64,000 nucleotides of DNA from Paulinella micropora (GCA_009731375.1 BJOX01000010.1:409424-473423), one strand, 5' to 3'; positions 35,003 to 46,482 are shown, counted from the first letter of the stretch. Numbers and translations: made by a program. Notes: generated by a model from the sequence alone, not told the origin.

Positions 35003-38000
35003 ATGTCGCAATATAAATCCTTACTAGGTTTATCAGAAATCGCAGTTGATAGTCTAGACATAAAAAACTTAGACCTTACCAATACCAACATAGTGGGCTT
35101 AAACACAGACAGAGTGCCAGAAGATGCTGACCCCGTAAATCTTTATTTCACTGATAACCGCTTTGATACACGTCTCGCTTTAAAATCAACTACAGATATC
35201 AAAGAAGGAAAAAATTTATACTATACAGAGCAACGAGTGAGAGACAACGACGAAGTCAAAGCCTCAACTCAACACCGCTCTAATACAAGTAATCCGCACC
35301 AAACAAGTTTATACAATTTGATAGACACAAACATATTTGCACAAGCGAGCGGACAATACTTAACTTACAACGATGTAGAAGGCAAATGGAAGAATACAAC
35401 CCTTGGTTCAATTGATACACTCTCTGATGTAGTCATTACAGCACCAGTGGCGATGAATAGTTATCTAACATATAACTCAATAAACTGGGTAAATAAAACT
35501 TTTCCAATAAATGTTGATGAATTCGGCAATATTAGTATGGGCGGTAATTTGAATATAACAGGAGTTAATTTATTAAATACGAAAAATGTTGATACTTGGA
35601 TATCTGAGCACGAAGACAATAATGATAAAGTGTCCGCGGATGGTTCAATTAATACACACAGCGATGTGTTAATTACGGGCACACCCGCCGATAACCAACT
35701 ACTCATTTATAACACAGGCCAATGGAGAAATGTTGCTTCACCTTTTCTACGACTAGACGGCACCGCCAGTATGACAGCGGGATTAAATATGGGAGGGTTT
35801 GCGATTACAAATGTAGGCAATGTTGATGGTATTGATGTTTCTACCCTTGATACTTCTGTGGTTAAACTAACAGGAGACCAAACTATAACAGGAAACAAAA
35901 TATTTACTACTTATTTGGGTGTAAAAGATTCAAATCCATTAAACACTGGTAAGTTATTCTTCAATTACAACAATAATATGGGTTCTATTTATTCGTCGGA
36001 GGTAGGTGGAGCAACGGGCTATCCACTAAGCATTGTTGGTTCTTCCATACTTCTTGCTCCAACAACAGGGGGTGGAATAACATTGACTGGTAATGTTTTT
36101 AATTTTAACAGCACAACAGCAATCAGCGGACTTCCAGCACCATTCTACGATGGTGATGCTTCAACGAAGGCTTACACTGATACGAAACTAGCAAAGGACG
36201 GCACAACGGCTATGACGGGCAGTTTAAATATGGGTGGTTTTGCTATTACAAATGTTGGTAATGTTGATGGTGTTGATGTTTCTGTTCTTGATACTTCAGT
36301 CGTTAAACTAACAGGAGACCAAACCATAGCGGGTATTAAGACATTTAGCAGTATAATAAATGCGAGTGCTGGTCTTGATATGAAAACCCAAAGCATAACA
36401 AATGTAAATCAACTAAATGGTAGGTCTATCACAACTTGGCTATCAGAGCACGATACGAACACGGCTAAAGTGTCGGCAAGTGGCAGTATTGATACACATA
36501 GCGATGTGATTGTCTCATCAGCATCAGATAATCAACTACTCATTTATAGCACTGGACAATGGCGAAATGTGGCATCACCCTTTCTTAGATTAGACGGCAC
36601 TGCTAGTATGACGGGAGGGCTAAATATGGGAAACCAAAGCATAACAAATGTAAATCTTGTTGATGGTGTGGATGTTTCTGTCCTTGATACTTCGGCAGTT
36701 AAAACCTCAGGAAACCAAACCATAGCAGGAATTAAGACATTTAGCAGTGCCCTTGAAATAACTGGAAATTCAACGAATGCGACAACAAAAGGAACATTCG
36801 TGGTTTTTAACTCCACAGCCAATATAGGAACTATCGGATGCCTTGATATGGGCACGGGCGTAAATTATAACTTTGAAATAAATGCGAAAAAAATAAGTTT
36901 CATTATTGATGGGGCAATCGTCGGTTGGGTAAATGCTTCGGGGCTAGATTGTAATAGTAGCAAAATAGCCAACCTTGGAACTCCGACATTAGCGACCGAT
37001 GGAGCAAACAAAAGTTATGTAGATACATTGGACGGGCAAAATGTAAAACTATCAACAGACCAAACCATAACAGGAAGTAAAACATTTAATGGGGCAAGCA
37101 CTACGATAAAATATCTAACTTTAACGAACAATGCTGATTTTAATAATCAAACTATCACTAATGGAGGAAATATAACATATAATGGGGCGAGGATATTAAA
37201 CCAAAATGGAGGAGATATATTCTTTTCACAGACATCAGGAGATTATCAGTATTTCTTATTTACTCTAAATACTGCTACAAGTGGAACCGCGAACCAACGA
37301 GGTTATGTATTTACGAATGTAGCATCTGATGTAAAAGGGGCGGGACTTTATATTTCAAAACTTTTGGATAATAAAAGTGCTTCGTCTGACATTGTCCGTT
37401 TTAACAATGCTGGCGGTATGCGGTTTTATGGTGCCTTAGATATGAATTCAAACAATATAACAAATGGCGGAACAATAACTGGAACGACAATTACTTCAAC
37501 CGCGGGAATATCAACGACGACACTAACGGCAAGTGGATTAATAACGGCAAACGCGAGTATATCAACAACAACGGCAACCGCAAGTGGATTGATAACGGCA
37601 AATGCTGGAATATCAACAACGACATTGGCAACAAGCGACAAAATAACAACAGCATCAGGTAAGCCGATAATCATAGGCAATACAACGAAATCAGCAAATG
37701 GGGCGACAGGCGGATTAGAATTATACGGAACTGCGAGTAATATAGGAGGGACACACTTACAGGCAGTAATATCCACAGATGCTTATCCAACATTCCAATT
37801 ATTGAATTGGGCACACGACAATATAGGTATAAGTTTTGATGCTTATTATGACGGCTCAAACTGGAAATCAAGTAATTCTGGCTCAAACTTTCAAATATAC
37901 AAAATCTCAAACAAACTTGCTTTTTATTATAATACTGGAACAACCGCGGGGAGTAATATAACATGGTCTGAGGCGATGAATATAAGCACAGCAGGATTAA

Positions 38001-39195
38001 TAACAGCAAATGCGGGGATTACATACACTGGCACACTAACGTCAGCAACAAATACAAGTGGAGCGAAAATAGGAGTTCAGGGAATAACAGACGGAACAAA
38101 TGCAAAAGGAATATTTCTATTGGATACGACTAATACGAGTTGGGGAATTTATGCAGCATCTGGTGGGGCTCTAAACACTAGAAGTTTGGCAAATGGTTTA
38201 GCCGTTTCAGGAAATGATTTTAGTTCATATGCTTTTCGTTTTAGAGTTGCTAATGATGCTACGATGGGTTTTGTGTGGGAAAATTCAGCAGAGCAATTGT
38301 TAATGTCATTAAACGGGGCAAACGGGACTTTATGGACAAAAGGATTGATTACGGCAAATGCGGGAATTACATATTCTGGGGTGCTAACAACGGCATCGGC
38401 AACAACTAATGGGGCAAAAATAGCAATTCAAGGACAAACAGACGGGGGTAGTAGCCGCGGAATATTTGTATGGGATGCTACTGATCCAGCGTGGGGGATT
38501 TATATGTCTCAGTCTGGGACAAATAAAGCATTAAGCGGAACAGGAACAGCACCAGCAGGAGGAGGAGGAGGATTAACTTCTTATGCTATTAGATTTAGAG
38601 TGAATAATTCTTCAACGAGTGGGTTCATATGGGAGAATAGTTCAAATACTGCTTTAATGTCATTAAGACCGAGCGATGGGCAATTATGGGTATTGGCTAG
38701 TCCTATCGTATATTCAGATAGACGAAAAAAAGAAGACATAAAAGAGTGCTTAGGCTTAGATTTTATATTAATAAGTTAAATCCAGTTTGCTATCGTATGA
38801 TTGACGACAACAAGAAATGTAGGACTGGCTTAATAGCACAGGAATTAGAAGAAATACTAACAGAAATGGATATGCTAGATTTTGGCGGTTTTATAAAAGA
38901 AACAATTATGGTTCCCTGTCCAAAGCAAAGAAAAGAATACGAATTGAAAGGTGTGAGTGTTAATCCAGAAGATGTTAAATGTATTGATAGTGGTGATGTC
39001 GGTTATGGTATAGGTTATTCTGAATTTATCGCCCCATTAATTAAGGCCGTTCAACAATTATCAGAAAAGGTAGGTAATCTATCGCAAGCGATAGATTTAT
39101 TAGAAAAAGAAAATAAAACTTTACTTAATATACTACAAGACCAAGCAAACCAATTAGCCGAAATTAGAGCAGTCGTTTTTTCAAATGTCAAATAA
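35003..39195 (+). pseudogene. Long fibre protein with C-terminal S74 chaperone domain, frameshifted
   Basis: A frame of 1,258 codons from 35,003, then a one-base shift near 38,760 into the frame ending at 39,195. The N-terminus has phage-fibre-like NLYFTDNRFDTRLALK and KEGKNLYYTEQRV motifs. The middle has three imperfect modules around 35,745, 36,195 and 36,585 (LDGTASMTGGLNMG, then VDGVDVSVLDTS, then QTIAGIKTF), followed by Thr/Ala-rich ITANAGIST repeats. The C-terminus matches the peptidase S74 intramolecular chaperone: YSDRRKKEDIKE, then after the break NKLNPVCYR, then KCRTGLIAQELEEIL and a final coiled coil. S74 domains trimerise fibres and cleave themselves off. Adding one T to the TTTT run would restore the frame, so an assembly error is possible. 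Likely a host-recognition fibre. Confidence 0.85.
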
Positions 39196-39535
39196 TACGA
39201 CTAGACTTCACAGACGACCACCTATTATGGATATGGATGGCGAACTAACACCAGAATTAAAGTCCCGTGTTTTGGATATTGAACTAAAGAATGAAGAAAA
39301 AAAGATAGAGCACGAATTAGAGGATAACTGGTCGTGCTGTTGTATGAAAAATAGACCAACCGACAGCCGACTTATTAAATACTTATTTCAAATGGGTATC
39401 ATTATCTCCATTATAACCCTTTGTATCGTAAGGCTATCTGAAAAGAACTTACCTTGTGAGGTAGCCAACACTTATGTCGGAATCCTAACACTTTTGATTG
39501 GGATATGCCTTCCATCGCCTTCTTCAAAGAAATGA
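39185..39535 (+). CDS. Small viral membrane protein
   Basis: 116 residues: a polar N-terminus, a WSCCCM cysteine cluster, then two hydrophobic segments (YLFQMGIIISIITLCIV and NTYVGILTLLIGICLPSPS). Overlaps the end of the fibre gene by 11 bp, as expected in a packed viral operon. Single- or double-pass proteins ending in a YVGxLT...LPSP pattern are familiar near PLV structural genes; the exact function is unknown. Confidence 0.65.
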   Translation: MSNNTTRLHRRPPIMDMDGELTPELKSRVLDIELKNEEKKIEHELEDNWSCCCMKNRPTDSRLIKYLFQMGIIISIITLCIVRLSEKNLPCEVANTYVGILTLLIGICLPSPSSKK

Positions 39536-39790
39536 ACATTCATATAAATGTATTTTATACCACATATCATCATTTGAGCACATTAAAGGAATGGCTTCAT
39601 CAAAACTAATACACCAATCTGACATTGGCTTATAAACATATTTAAATTTAGTATCTATACCTTTTTGAATACAATAAACACAACTTATATTCTTTTTTTC
39701 ACTTATCCGTGAGTAAAAGTCGCAGGCAGTCCGAGCAATAGTTGAGCACATAAACAAGAATATTAAAATCATTTTTTTAATATTATACAA
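39524..39790 (-). CDS. Small secreted cysteine-containing protein
   Basis: 88 residues starting MYNIKKMILIFLFMCSTIAR, a typical signal peptide, followed by a short mature region with several cysteines (ACDF, CVYCIQ, WCISF, MCSND, YECSF). Antisense to the surrounding structural genes; its 3' end overlaps the membrane-protein gene by 12 bp, and its start is 9 bp from the next gene. No family recognised. A chance ORF is possible, but the signal peptide plus cysteine spacing argue for a gene. Confidence 0.5.
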   Translation of the reverse strand: MYNIKKMILIFLFMCSTIARTACDFYSRISEKKNISCVYCIQKGIDTKFKYVYKPMSDWCISFDEAIPLMCSNDDMWYKIHLYECSFL

Positions 39791-39798
39791 AATATAGT

Positions 39799-40322
39799 AT
39801 GAGTGAGTTCAAATACCAAAAGATTATTTTTCTAAGCAATGATTTTGCTGGAGGAAGCAAAGCATTTAATAAAAATATCCAAATGTCATTCACACCCACC
39901 AAAATGAATATAAAATTTATCCACTATATGAACGACCAGACAGAGACAAAAACCAGAATTCTTTACATGGATAGAATTGGAATTANNNNNNNNNNAGCAA
40001 TGATTTTGCTGGAGGAAGCAAAACATTTAATAAAAATATCCAAATGTCATTCACACCCACCAAAATGAATGTTAAGTTTATCCACTATATGAACGACCAA
40101 ACAGAGACAAAAACCAGAATTCTTTATAGAGACAGAATTGGATATATCGGAACATTTGCGGATAGTAATATAGCAAACATTTCAAACATCAGTTATAATT
40201 TGGGTGTAGTGGGTTGGACGGACGGCCAATATACATTTAAAGTCCTTGAAACTGACAGCGGAAATATTGATACAGGAAATTTAGCGGGAAGAATTGTTGT
40301 GTGTTTGGAATTCGTAGGGTAG
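39799..40322 (+). CDS. Small beta-rich virion-like protein (interrupted by assembly gap)
   Basis: The frame starting MSEFKYQKIIFLSNDF runs into a 10-N gap at 39,986, and the frame after the gap repeats the region from NDFAGGSK onward with a few changes before continuing to GRIVVCLEFVG. The gap therefore joins two overlapping, slightly different copies, and the real protein should be about 120 residues. The pattern NIQMSFTPTKMNVKFIHYMND...IGYIGTFADS resembles small jelly-roll or cement-like virion proteins of PLVs and related viruses; this is a guess from pattern. The promoter-like AATATAGT precedes the ATG, as for the ATPase gene. Confidence 0.6.
39986..39995. other. 10-N contig join with duplicated flanks
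   Basis: The 151 bp before the gap (39,835-39,985) reappear after it (from 39,996) with several substitutions, so two homologous contig ends were abutted without merging. Confidence 0.95.
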
Positions 40323-40405
40323 GTGAAACCTACCCACAATGTTGTGAATTTTATTCACAACGAATTCGTTGCGTAGCAACAATGTATGAATTTAGAAATT
40401 CATAA
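40317..40405. terminator. Cluster of small hairpins downstream of the 40.3-kb gene
   Basis: Successive short inverted repeats GTAGG...CCTAC, GTTGTGAA...TTCACAAC, GTTGC..GCAAC and TATGAATTT..AAATTCATA in the spacer before the ATPase gene. Confidence 0.5.
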
Positions 40406-40428
40406 CTATTTCTTGCTTAGAATATAGT

Positions 40429-41247
40429 ATGGAAAAGATTAATAGCATTAAGGTGAAGCCAGTAAAACAAGAGGGTGATGGAAATAAAAAAGCAAAAGGT
40501 TATAAATTATTCAATGAGCCGTATGCTAACATATTTCTACTCGCCCGTAAGAAGAGCGGTAAGACGACAGCACTATTTGAAATACTGAAACGGACGACAG
40601 ACAGAAAAACCCGTATTGTTATTATTGCTTCAACAATCCACAAGGACTACATTTATAAAGCAATGGTTAAGCACTTTAAGAACAGGGGAAACCCAATGGC
40701 AATATATACCTTTCTTAAATCGGATGGTGTAAATATCATTGATTACGAATTAGACAAATTGAACAAACCAGACGAAGAGCAAGAAGGAGAGGTAAAACAG
40801 GACAAAGAAGAAATAGAGAAACCACAATTTCTTTATTTTGGAAAAGAAAAGAAACAGAGTGCCGCAGAGGCATCAAAAGAACGACCCAGCAAGTATATTT
40901 CTCCAGAGGTTGTTTTTGTTTTGGATGATTTAGGGAGCGGTTTAAGAGATAAGTCCGTAAGCGATTTGTTAAAAAAGAATAGGCACTATAAATCAAAGGT
41001 GATTATGTCTAGTCAGTATCTGAACGACCTACGACCAGAAGCCATTAAGCAATTAGATTATTTGTTAATCTTTCCAAGCCAGTCTCAGGATAAAATGGAA
41101 CTCGTGTATAAACACTTAGACTTATCTTTTGATTTTGATTACTTTCTTCAAAAGTATCACGAAGCAACAAAGGAGAGATTTAATTTTCTTTATGTTTCAA
41201 GTGTTGATGATGAGTTAAGAAAAATTTTTGCTTATCGCTTGCGATAA
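40429..41247 (+). CDS. A32-type DNA-packaging ATPase (FtsK/HerA fold)
   Basis: 272 residues, intact. Walker A is in LLARKKSGKTTALFEIL (residues about 37-53) and Walker B in VVFVLDDLGSG (about 162-172), followed by a sensor-like KVIMSSQYLNDLRP. This is the usual size and layout of PLV and virophage packaging ATPases, which pump DNA into the icosahedral capsid. A charged insert (EEQEGEVKQDKEEIEKPQ) sits between the Walker motifs. Upstream AATATAGT lies directly before the ATG. Its place between virion genes fits a late structural cluster. Confidence 0.93.
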   Translation: MEKINSIKVKPVKQEGDGNKKAKGYKLFNEPYANIFLLARKKSGKTTALFEILKRTTDRKTRIVIIASTIHKDYIYKAMVKHFKNRGNPMAIYTFLKSDGVNIIDYELDKLNKPDEEQEGEVKQDKEEIEKPQFLYFGKEKKQSAAEASKERPSKYISPEVVFVLDDLGSGLRDKSVSDLLKKNRHYKSKVIMSSQYLNDLRPEAIKQLDYLLIFPSQSQDKMELVYKHLDLSFDFDYFLQKYHEATKERFNFLYVSSVDDELRKIFAYRLR

Positions 41248-41249
41248 TC

Positions 41250-41290
41250 AGTTGTCCCGCTTGCGGGACTAACTTTTCTTATCGTCTTAA
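41250..41290. terminator. Hairpin after ATPase gene
   Basis: CCCGCTTGCGGG-type stem loop downstream of the stop codon, preceded by a second small palindrome (ATCGCTTGCGAT) spanning the stop. Confidence 0.55.
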
Positions 41291-41337
41291 GTAAAAAATT
41301 TTAATTTCGTAAATAATTATTTTTTTTACTTATTATA

Positions 41338-41729
41338 ATGGTAGTGAAAACAACTCGTGTTGAAGTCAATCCAACAATCGGCAAACGAACAATTAACTCA
41401 AGCACAATGGCTGGAGGTAAAAAGAAGTCTGGTCGCAAGNNNNNNNNNNCAACATGGCTGGAGGTAAAAAAGTATCTCGGACAAGTCCGATATTGTCTGG
41501 TCGCAAGAAGAAGCAAGGAGGCAAGGGACAGGCTGGCGGTAAAATTAACTGGGCAAAGGTTGGTAAGACAGCAATGGCGGTGAATAAATTTCTTCGTGAT
41601 AACAAGATTATTTCAAAGACTGCGAATGCTCTTGGTGATGTCGGGGTTGCATATGCGTCTCGTATAGGCTCTACCGCCGCGAAACTTGGTTATGGTAGGC
41701 AGAGCGGACGTGGCGCCTTAAAATTCTAG
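41338..41729 (+). CDS. Small basic virion-associated protein (interrupted by assembly gap)
   Basis: A Lys/Gly-rich N-terminus (MAGGKK...SGRKKKQGGKGQAGGK) is followed by a helix-forming segment (VNKFLRDNKIISKTANALG) and a GRQSGRGALKF end. A 10-N gap at 41,440 repeats the MAGGKK...SGRK segment on both sides with a 25-bp indel, so the N-terminus is a join of two variant copies. Similar short basic proteins with KFL-K-ISK-ANALG patterns occur in PLVs and giant algal viruses, probably binding DNA in the capsid. Confidence 0.65.
41440..41449. other. 10-N contig join with duplicated flanks
   Basis: The sequence ATGGCTGGAGGTAAAAA and GTCTGGTCGCAAG occur on both sides of the gap, with an extra 25 bp in the right copy. 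Confidence 0.93.
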
Positions 41730-41800
41730 ATATTTGAAAATCTACACTCCAATCTCAAACTTGTTTGAGATACCCCGCTCACGTGTGTTTTTCAAACATC
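41729..41800. terminator. Hairpin after basic-protein gene (GATATTT...AAACATC)
   Basis: The outer stem GATATTTGAAAAT / TTTTTCAAACATC encloses an inner stem ATCTCAAAC-TT-GTTTGAGAT. Starts at the stop codon. The inner stem recurs near 51,450 and 55,280. Confidence 0.72.
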
Positions 41801-41834
41801 GAAAACCGATTAATTTTTTTAATAAAGAAAAATA

Positions 41835-41887
41835 GATGTTTTAGAATAAGCGGGAATGCGAAGCAATAAGCGCAATTCTAAAATATC
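41835..41887. terminator. Hairpin overlapping the protease-gene start (GATGTTT...AAATATC)
   Basis: GATGTTTTAGAAT pairs with ATTCTAAAATATC; the inside reads AAGCGGGAATGCGAAG. A near copy in reverse orientation lies at 55,196-55,245. It covers the first codons of the next gene. Confidence 0.65.
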
Positions 41888-42969
41888 AAAGGTAAGACCC
41901 CCGCGGGTTTATAGAAATAAAAGCGGGAAGCCGTATATTATCCAGAAGGGTAAAAAATATTATCTTAATTTTGGTAAGAAAACAAATGATATGAGCACAC
42001 TTCAAATCGTTAAACTTTTTATGAAATACTTGAGCAATAAGCCACGCGAACGTGGCAGTACCACAAAAGCAAAGAAAAAAGAAAAGAAGGAAGACTTAAG
42101 AAAAGCCCAGAGCCTGTCAGAGATTGAGCAAAATACTAGAACCGCCATTAATGACCACTTAGACAAACTCAGAAAGGAAAAGTATGAGGGTATTGAGGAT
42201 ATAGAGAAAAAAGAAAAGAAAGCAAGGGAGGATTTAGAAGAGGAGAAGAAGAGGCAAGAGCGCCGCGTAGACGCAGATACTAAGGAAAGGCAGGATGAGT
42301 TAGCAAGGATACACCGCAATGAACTATCCGATATCAAGGAACGACAAGAACAAAAAGACAGAGAACTAAGAAGGGAGCAAAAGCTCATAGATGATGTAAA
42401 ATATGAAGAAGACAGAAAAAATAGGATACAAGCATTACCACCAGTTCAATATCAATATATTATGCCACCACAATATGGACAGCCACAAGCACCGCCACAA
42501 TTTGGAGCGCCGCCACAAGCACCGCCATTAGGAGCACCACCACAAGCACCACCCTTACCTAATTTAGGAGATGAAGCACCATTGAAAACGAAAGAGCAAT
42601 ATGAGGAAGAAAAAAAGCAAAAGCAAAAAGATATTGAAACACTGAAATTAGCAGGATATACAGATAAATTCATTAAAAAGATGAGTCTCAAAGACTTACA
42701 AAAAGCCAGTCAAGATATTCAGATGGCTATAGCCACAGCAACGTCTTTAGAAGAACAGAAAAAATTAGCAGAAGAATATAAAGAAAAACTTGAAAAGGAA
42801 AAAAAGAAAGCGGAAGAAAAGGGTAAGCATCTTGAAAATTTACAAATTAATCAATTTTTAATCTCTGGATTTTCGAAAACTTATCACCCAACCATTACCA
42901 TAAAAGAGTTAGCACAGGCTTTAAAAAAGAGACTAGATAATGATGGTCATAACAAATTAAATTACAAAG

Positions 42970-42971
42970 AC
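42970..42971. other. Putative 2-bp target duplication (AC) of the fold-back element, left copy
   Basis: AC precedes the element at 42,970-42,971 and follows it at 49,401-49,402. Ignoring the element and one AC restores the reading frame of the viral gene, which supports this boundary; a dinucleotide match alone would be weak. Confidence 0.6.
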
Positions 42972-44243
42972 GACCGGATATAATGCAAGCTAACATGCAA
43001 GCTAAGTCTAAAGGTTTTAAAAATTGATGGGAGTAGCATGGCAATGAAAGATTTTAATGTATTTTAACTATTTTAAACAAAAAAAGTTAAAAAAAATTTG
43101 AATTTCTAGCCGTTACAACTGTTTTTCGACCGTTAGCTATATTTTGGCTAGATTGTGGTTTGGGCTTGTCTGAGCTTGGTTTTTCTTTGTTTTTATGTTG
43201 TTCAAGTTACATCAAAATCAACGTAATTATATTTAATTTATTAAATTCTAATGATATTACTTCAAATTCAAATTCAAATGTGACTAGAAATTTTCAAGTT
43301 GGTTACTGGTGGCAGCCACTCACTTGTAATCGTTATAAAGACTTTGAAAATTGATGAGAGTAGCATGAAAATGAAAGATTTTAATGTATTTTAACTATTT
43401 TAAACAAAAAAATGAAAAAAATTGAATTTCTAGCCGTTACAAATGTTTTTTGACCGTTAGGTATATTTTGGCTACATTGTGGTTTGGGCTTGTCTGAGCT
43501 TGGTTTTTCTTTGTTTTTATGTTGTTTTACATCAAAACCAACGTAATTATATTTAATTTATTAAATTCTAATGATATTACTTCAAATTCAAATTCAAATT
43601 CAAATGTGACTAGAAATTTTCAAGTTTGTTACTGGTGGCAGCCATTCACTTATAGTCGTTATACATACTCACATACTACTTGAACTATGCATGAAATTAT
43701 TATATATTAATACTAGCTTGTTCAGCATATTTACAATGTTTTTGAAGCATAAAACCGGTACCGAAGCTGACACTTCAACTTGGTTGAGAGACACTGTTTT
43801 ACACTAGTCACTCCGTCACTGGCAGATACTAACTTGAGACTACTTGCCACTCACTTGTAATCGTTAGTGATACATATTTAATACTCACTTCCTACTTGAA
43901 GTATGCATGAAATTATATTAATACGAGTTTGTTTAGCATATTTATTAATATAATGTTTTTGAAGCATAAAACCGGTGCGGAAGCTTAGAAATGACGTTTA
44001 TGCGCCTAGTCATAAAAGTTACTACTTAGTCACAAGTATTAGTGTCAGTGACTGAAATACATACAACTTACATCTGAATGTTTGGAAAATTCATGAATAT
44101 TAATGAAAATTCAAAATCGTATTAATACAAATTTTTGACAATTAATTAGACTTAAAATGTTTTAATATTAATCATACTTGTAGCATGAACGAAAGATGAT
44201 GTAGCTACATCTTCATGCCTCCTCCTGTTCCTCCTCCTCCTCT

Positions 44244-44255
<12 letters not shown>

Positions 44256-44274
<19 letters not shown>

Positions 44275-44319
44275 ACTATTACTACTACTATTACTACTAC
44301 TACTACTACTACTACTCAG

Positions 44320-44384
<65 letters not shown>

Positions 44385-44440
44385 CACAAACATCACCACC
44401 ACCAACCACCACCAACCCTATTACTGGTACTACTGTCTTG

Positions 44441-44482
<42 letters not shown>

Positions 44483-44635
44483 GTACTACTCCTACTACTA
44501 CTACTACTACTACTACTACTAGTTCTACTACTACTTCTCTACTACTGCTACTAATACTGCTACTACTACTGCTACTACTACTACTAGTACTACTACTACT
44601 ACTACTACTACTAGTACTACTACTACTACTACTAG

Positions 44636-44692
<57 letters not shown>

Positions 44693-44712
44693 GACTACTA
44701 CGACGACTACTA
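44256..44712. repeat. (CTA)n triplet tract, left arm of fold-back
   Basis: Long CTACTACTA arrays with CACCAC islands; the mirror tract (TAG)n is at about 46,360-46,840 in the right arm. ORFs across it are low-complexity translations. Confidence 0.92.
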
Positions 44713-44722
44713 GTACTAGGAA

Positions 44723-45022
44723 TGCATACATACATACATACATACATAAATACATGCATACATTCATACATATATGCATGCATACATGCATACATACATG
44801 CATACATACATACATGCATGCATACATACACACATACATACATACATGCATACGTACGTACATACGTACGTACGTACACACATACATACATACATACATA
44901 CATGCGTGCATACATGCATGTGTGCGTACATACATACATACATACATTCATGCATGCATGCATACATACATACATACATACATACATGCATGCATACATG
45001 CATACATACATACATACATGCA

Positions 45023-45053
<31 letters not shown>

Positions 45054-45063
45054 GCATGCATAC

Positions 45064-45094
<31 letters not shown>

Positions 45095-45288
45095 TGTGTG
45101 TATATAATGTACATATGTATGTATGTATGTATGTATGTATGTGTGTATGTACGTATGTATGTACGTATGTATATATGTATGTATGTAGGATTTATGTATG
45201 TATGTATGTACATATGTATGTATGTGTGTATGTGTGTACATATGTATGTGTGTATGTATGTATGTATGTATACATACATGCATACATA

Positions 45289-45290
<2 letters not shown>
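44723..45290. repeat. (CATA)n / (TATG)n tract, left arm only
   Basis: CATACATA repeats pass into TATGTATG repeats at about 45,065, themselves an inverted pair. The right arm has no equivalent, so this tract expanded after the arms formed or was lost from the other side. Confidence 0.9.
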
Positions 45291-45321
<31 letters not shown>

Positions 45322-45487
45322 ATACTACAAACACCACCACCACCGCCAACCAGCAGCAGCAGCACCACCACCACCACTACTACTACCCAGAGCTGCCCTT
45401 GCCTAAAGAAGAAACACAAATTCAAAAGAAATCAGTGCAAACAGAAGCAAAAAGTGGCAAGAATTGAAACAAAACAGTACAGTTTAC

Positions 45488-45553
45488 CTTTTGCTTGAAC
45501 CTCTTTTTGTCGGCACGGCGTTCCTCCACAGTATGGAGTTGCCTTTTCGACAT
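45488..45553 (-). CDS. Mirrored mini-ORF exon 1, left arm
   Basis: The ATG at 45,553 on the minus strand begins MSKRQLHTVEERRADKKRFK, followed by a GT donor (GTAAAC) after 22 codons. A pyrimidine-rich interval and a CTTTAG acceptor lead to a second segment (ARAALGSSS and following Gly/Ala run). The same structure is mirrored in the right arm. It looks like a captured two-exon gene fragment; function unknown. Confidence 0.4.
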
Positions 45554-45840
45554 GTCAGTCTAAGAGGAAGGAAGCAAGGGGGAAAAAAATAAATAAAGCC
45601 AGTGAACTGCTGCCGTTGGGCAAACACGAAAGCAATAAAAAACAAGAGAATATGTTCAAGAAAAACAAAACAAAAGGACAAACAGCTACAAACTTCATGT
45701 GGGAGACATTATGTCCCCAAACGGATGGGTCACAAAAAAGGGTTGGTGCAAAAAATATGGTCCGGACGCCAAACGTCAACAAAAATTTAGTACGCAATTT
45801 ACGGTCAAGTGAAATTCGGCATTAGTCCTTGCAACCGAAA

Positions 45841-45876
45841 CGCAACCGTTTTGGGGTTGCGCCCAAAAACGGTTGC
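45841..45876. repeat. Centre of the fold-back palindrome
   Basis: Arms CGCAACCGTTTTGG and CAAAAACGGTTGCG around a nine-base spacer GGTTGCGCC. Confidence 0.88.
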
Positions 45877-46143
45877 GTTTCGGTTGCAAGGACTAATGCC
45901 GAATTTCACTTGACCGTAAATTGCGTACTAAATTTTTGTTGAAGTTTGGCGTCCATATTTTTTGCACCAACCCTTTTTTGCGTTTGGGGACATAACCACA
46001 TGAAGTTTGTAGCTGTTTGTCCTTGTGCTTTGTTTTTCTTGAACATATTCTCTTGTTTTTTATTGCTTTCGTGTTTGCCCAACGGCAGCAGTTCACTGGC
46101 TTTATTTATTTTTTCCCCCTTGCTTCCTTCCTCTTAGACTGGC

Positions 46144-46351
46144 ATGTCGAAAAGGCAACTCCATACTGTGGAGGAACGCCGTGCCGACAAAAAGAGGTTC
46201 AAGCAAAAGGTAAATTGTACTGTTTTGTTTCAATTCTTGCCACTTCTTGCTTCTGTTTGCACTGATTTCTTTTGAGTTTGTGTTTCTTCTTTAGGCAAGG
46301 GCAGCTCTGGGTAGTAGTGGTGGTGGTGGCGGTGGTGCTGCTGGTTGGTAG
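46144..46351 (+). CDS. Mirrored two-exon mini-ORF, right arm
   Basis: Exon 1 46,144-46,209 (same 22 codons as the left arm, Lys/Arg-rich, nuclear-signal-like), an intron with GTAAAT donor and TTCTTTAG acceptor, exon 2 from 46,295 ending in TAG at 46,349-46,351 after a Gly/Ala run. The total would be about 40 residues. Preservation in both arms may only reflect their shared origin. Confidence 0.4.
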
Positions 46352-46359
46352 TGGTGCTT

Positions 46360-46414
46360 GTAGTGGTAGTAGTAGTAGTAGTAGTAGTAGCAGCAGCAGC
46401 AGTAGTAGTAGTAA

Positions 46415-46482
<68 letters not shown>

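Noticed and set aside
43160-43354. ORF with LGFSLFLCC in the fold-back left arm (mirrored at 49,016-49,315)
   Set aside because: Part of an AT-rich repeat unit that is mirrored and duplicated in the element; no conserved start.
44215-45498. Thr/Leu/Ile-rich 427-codon ORF in the fold-back
   Set aside because: Low-complexity translation of CTA and CATA repeats.
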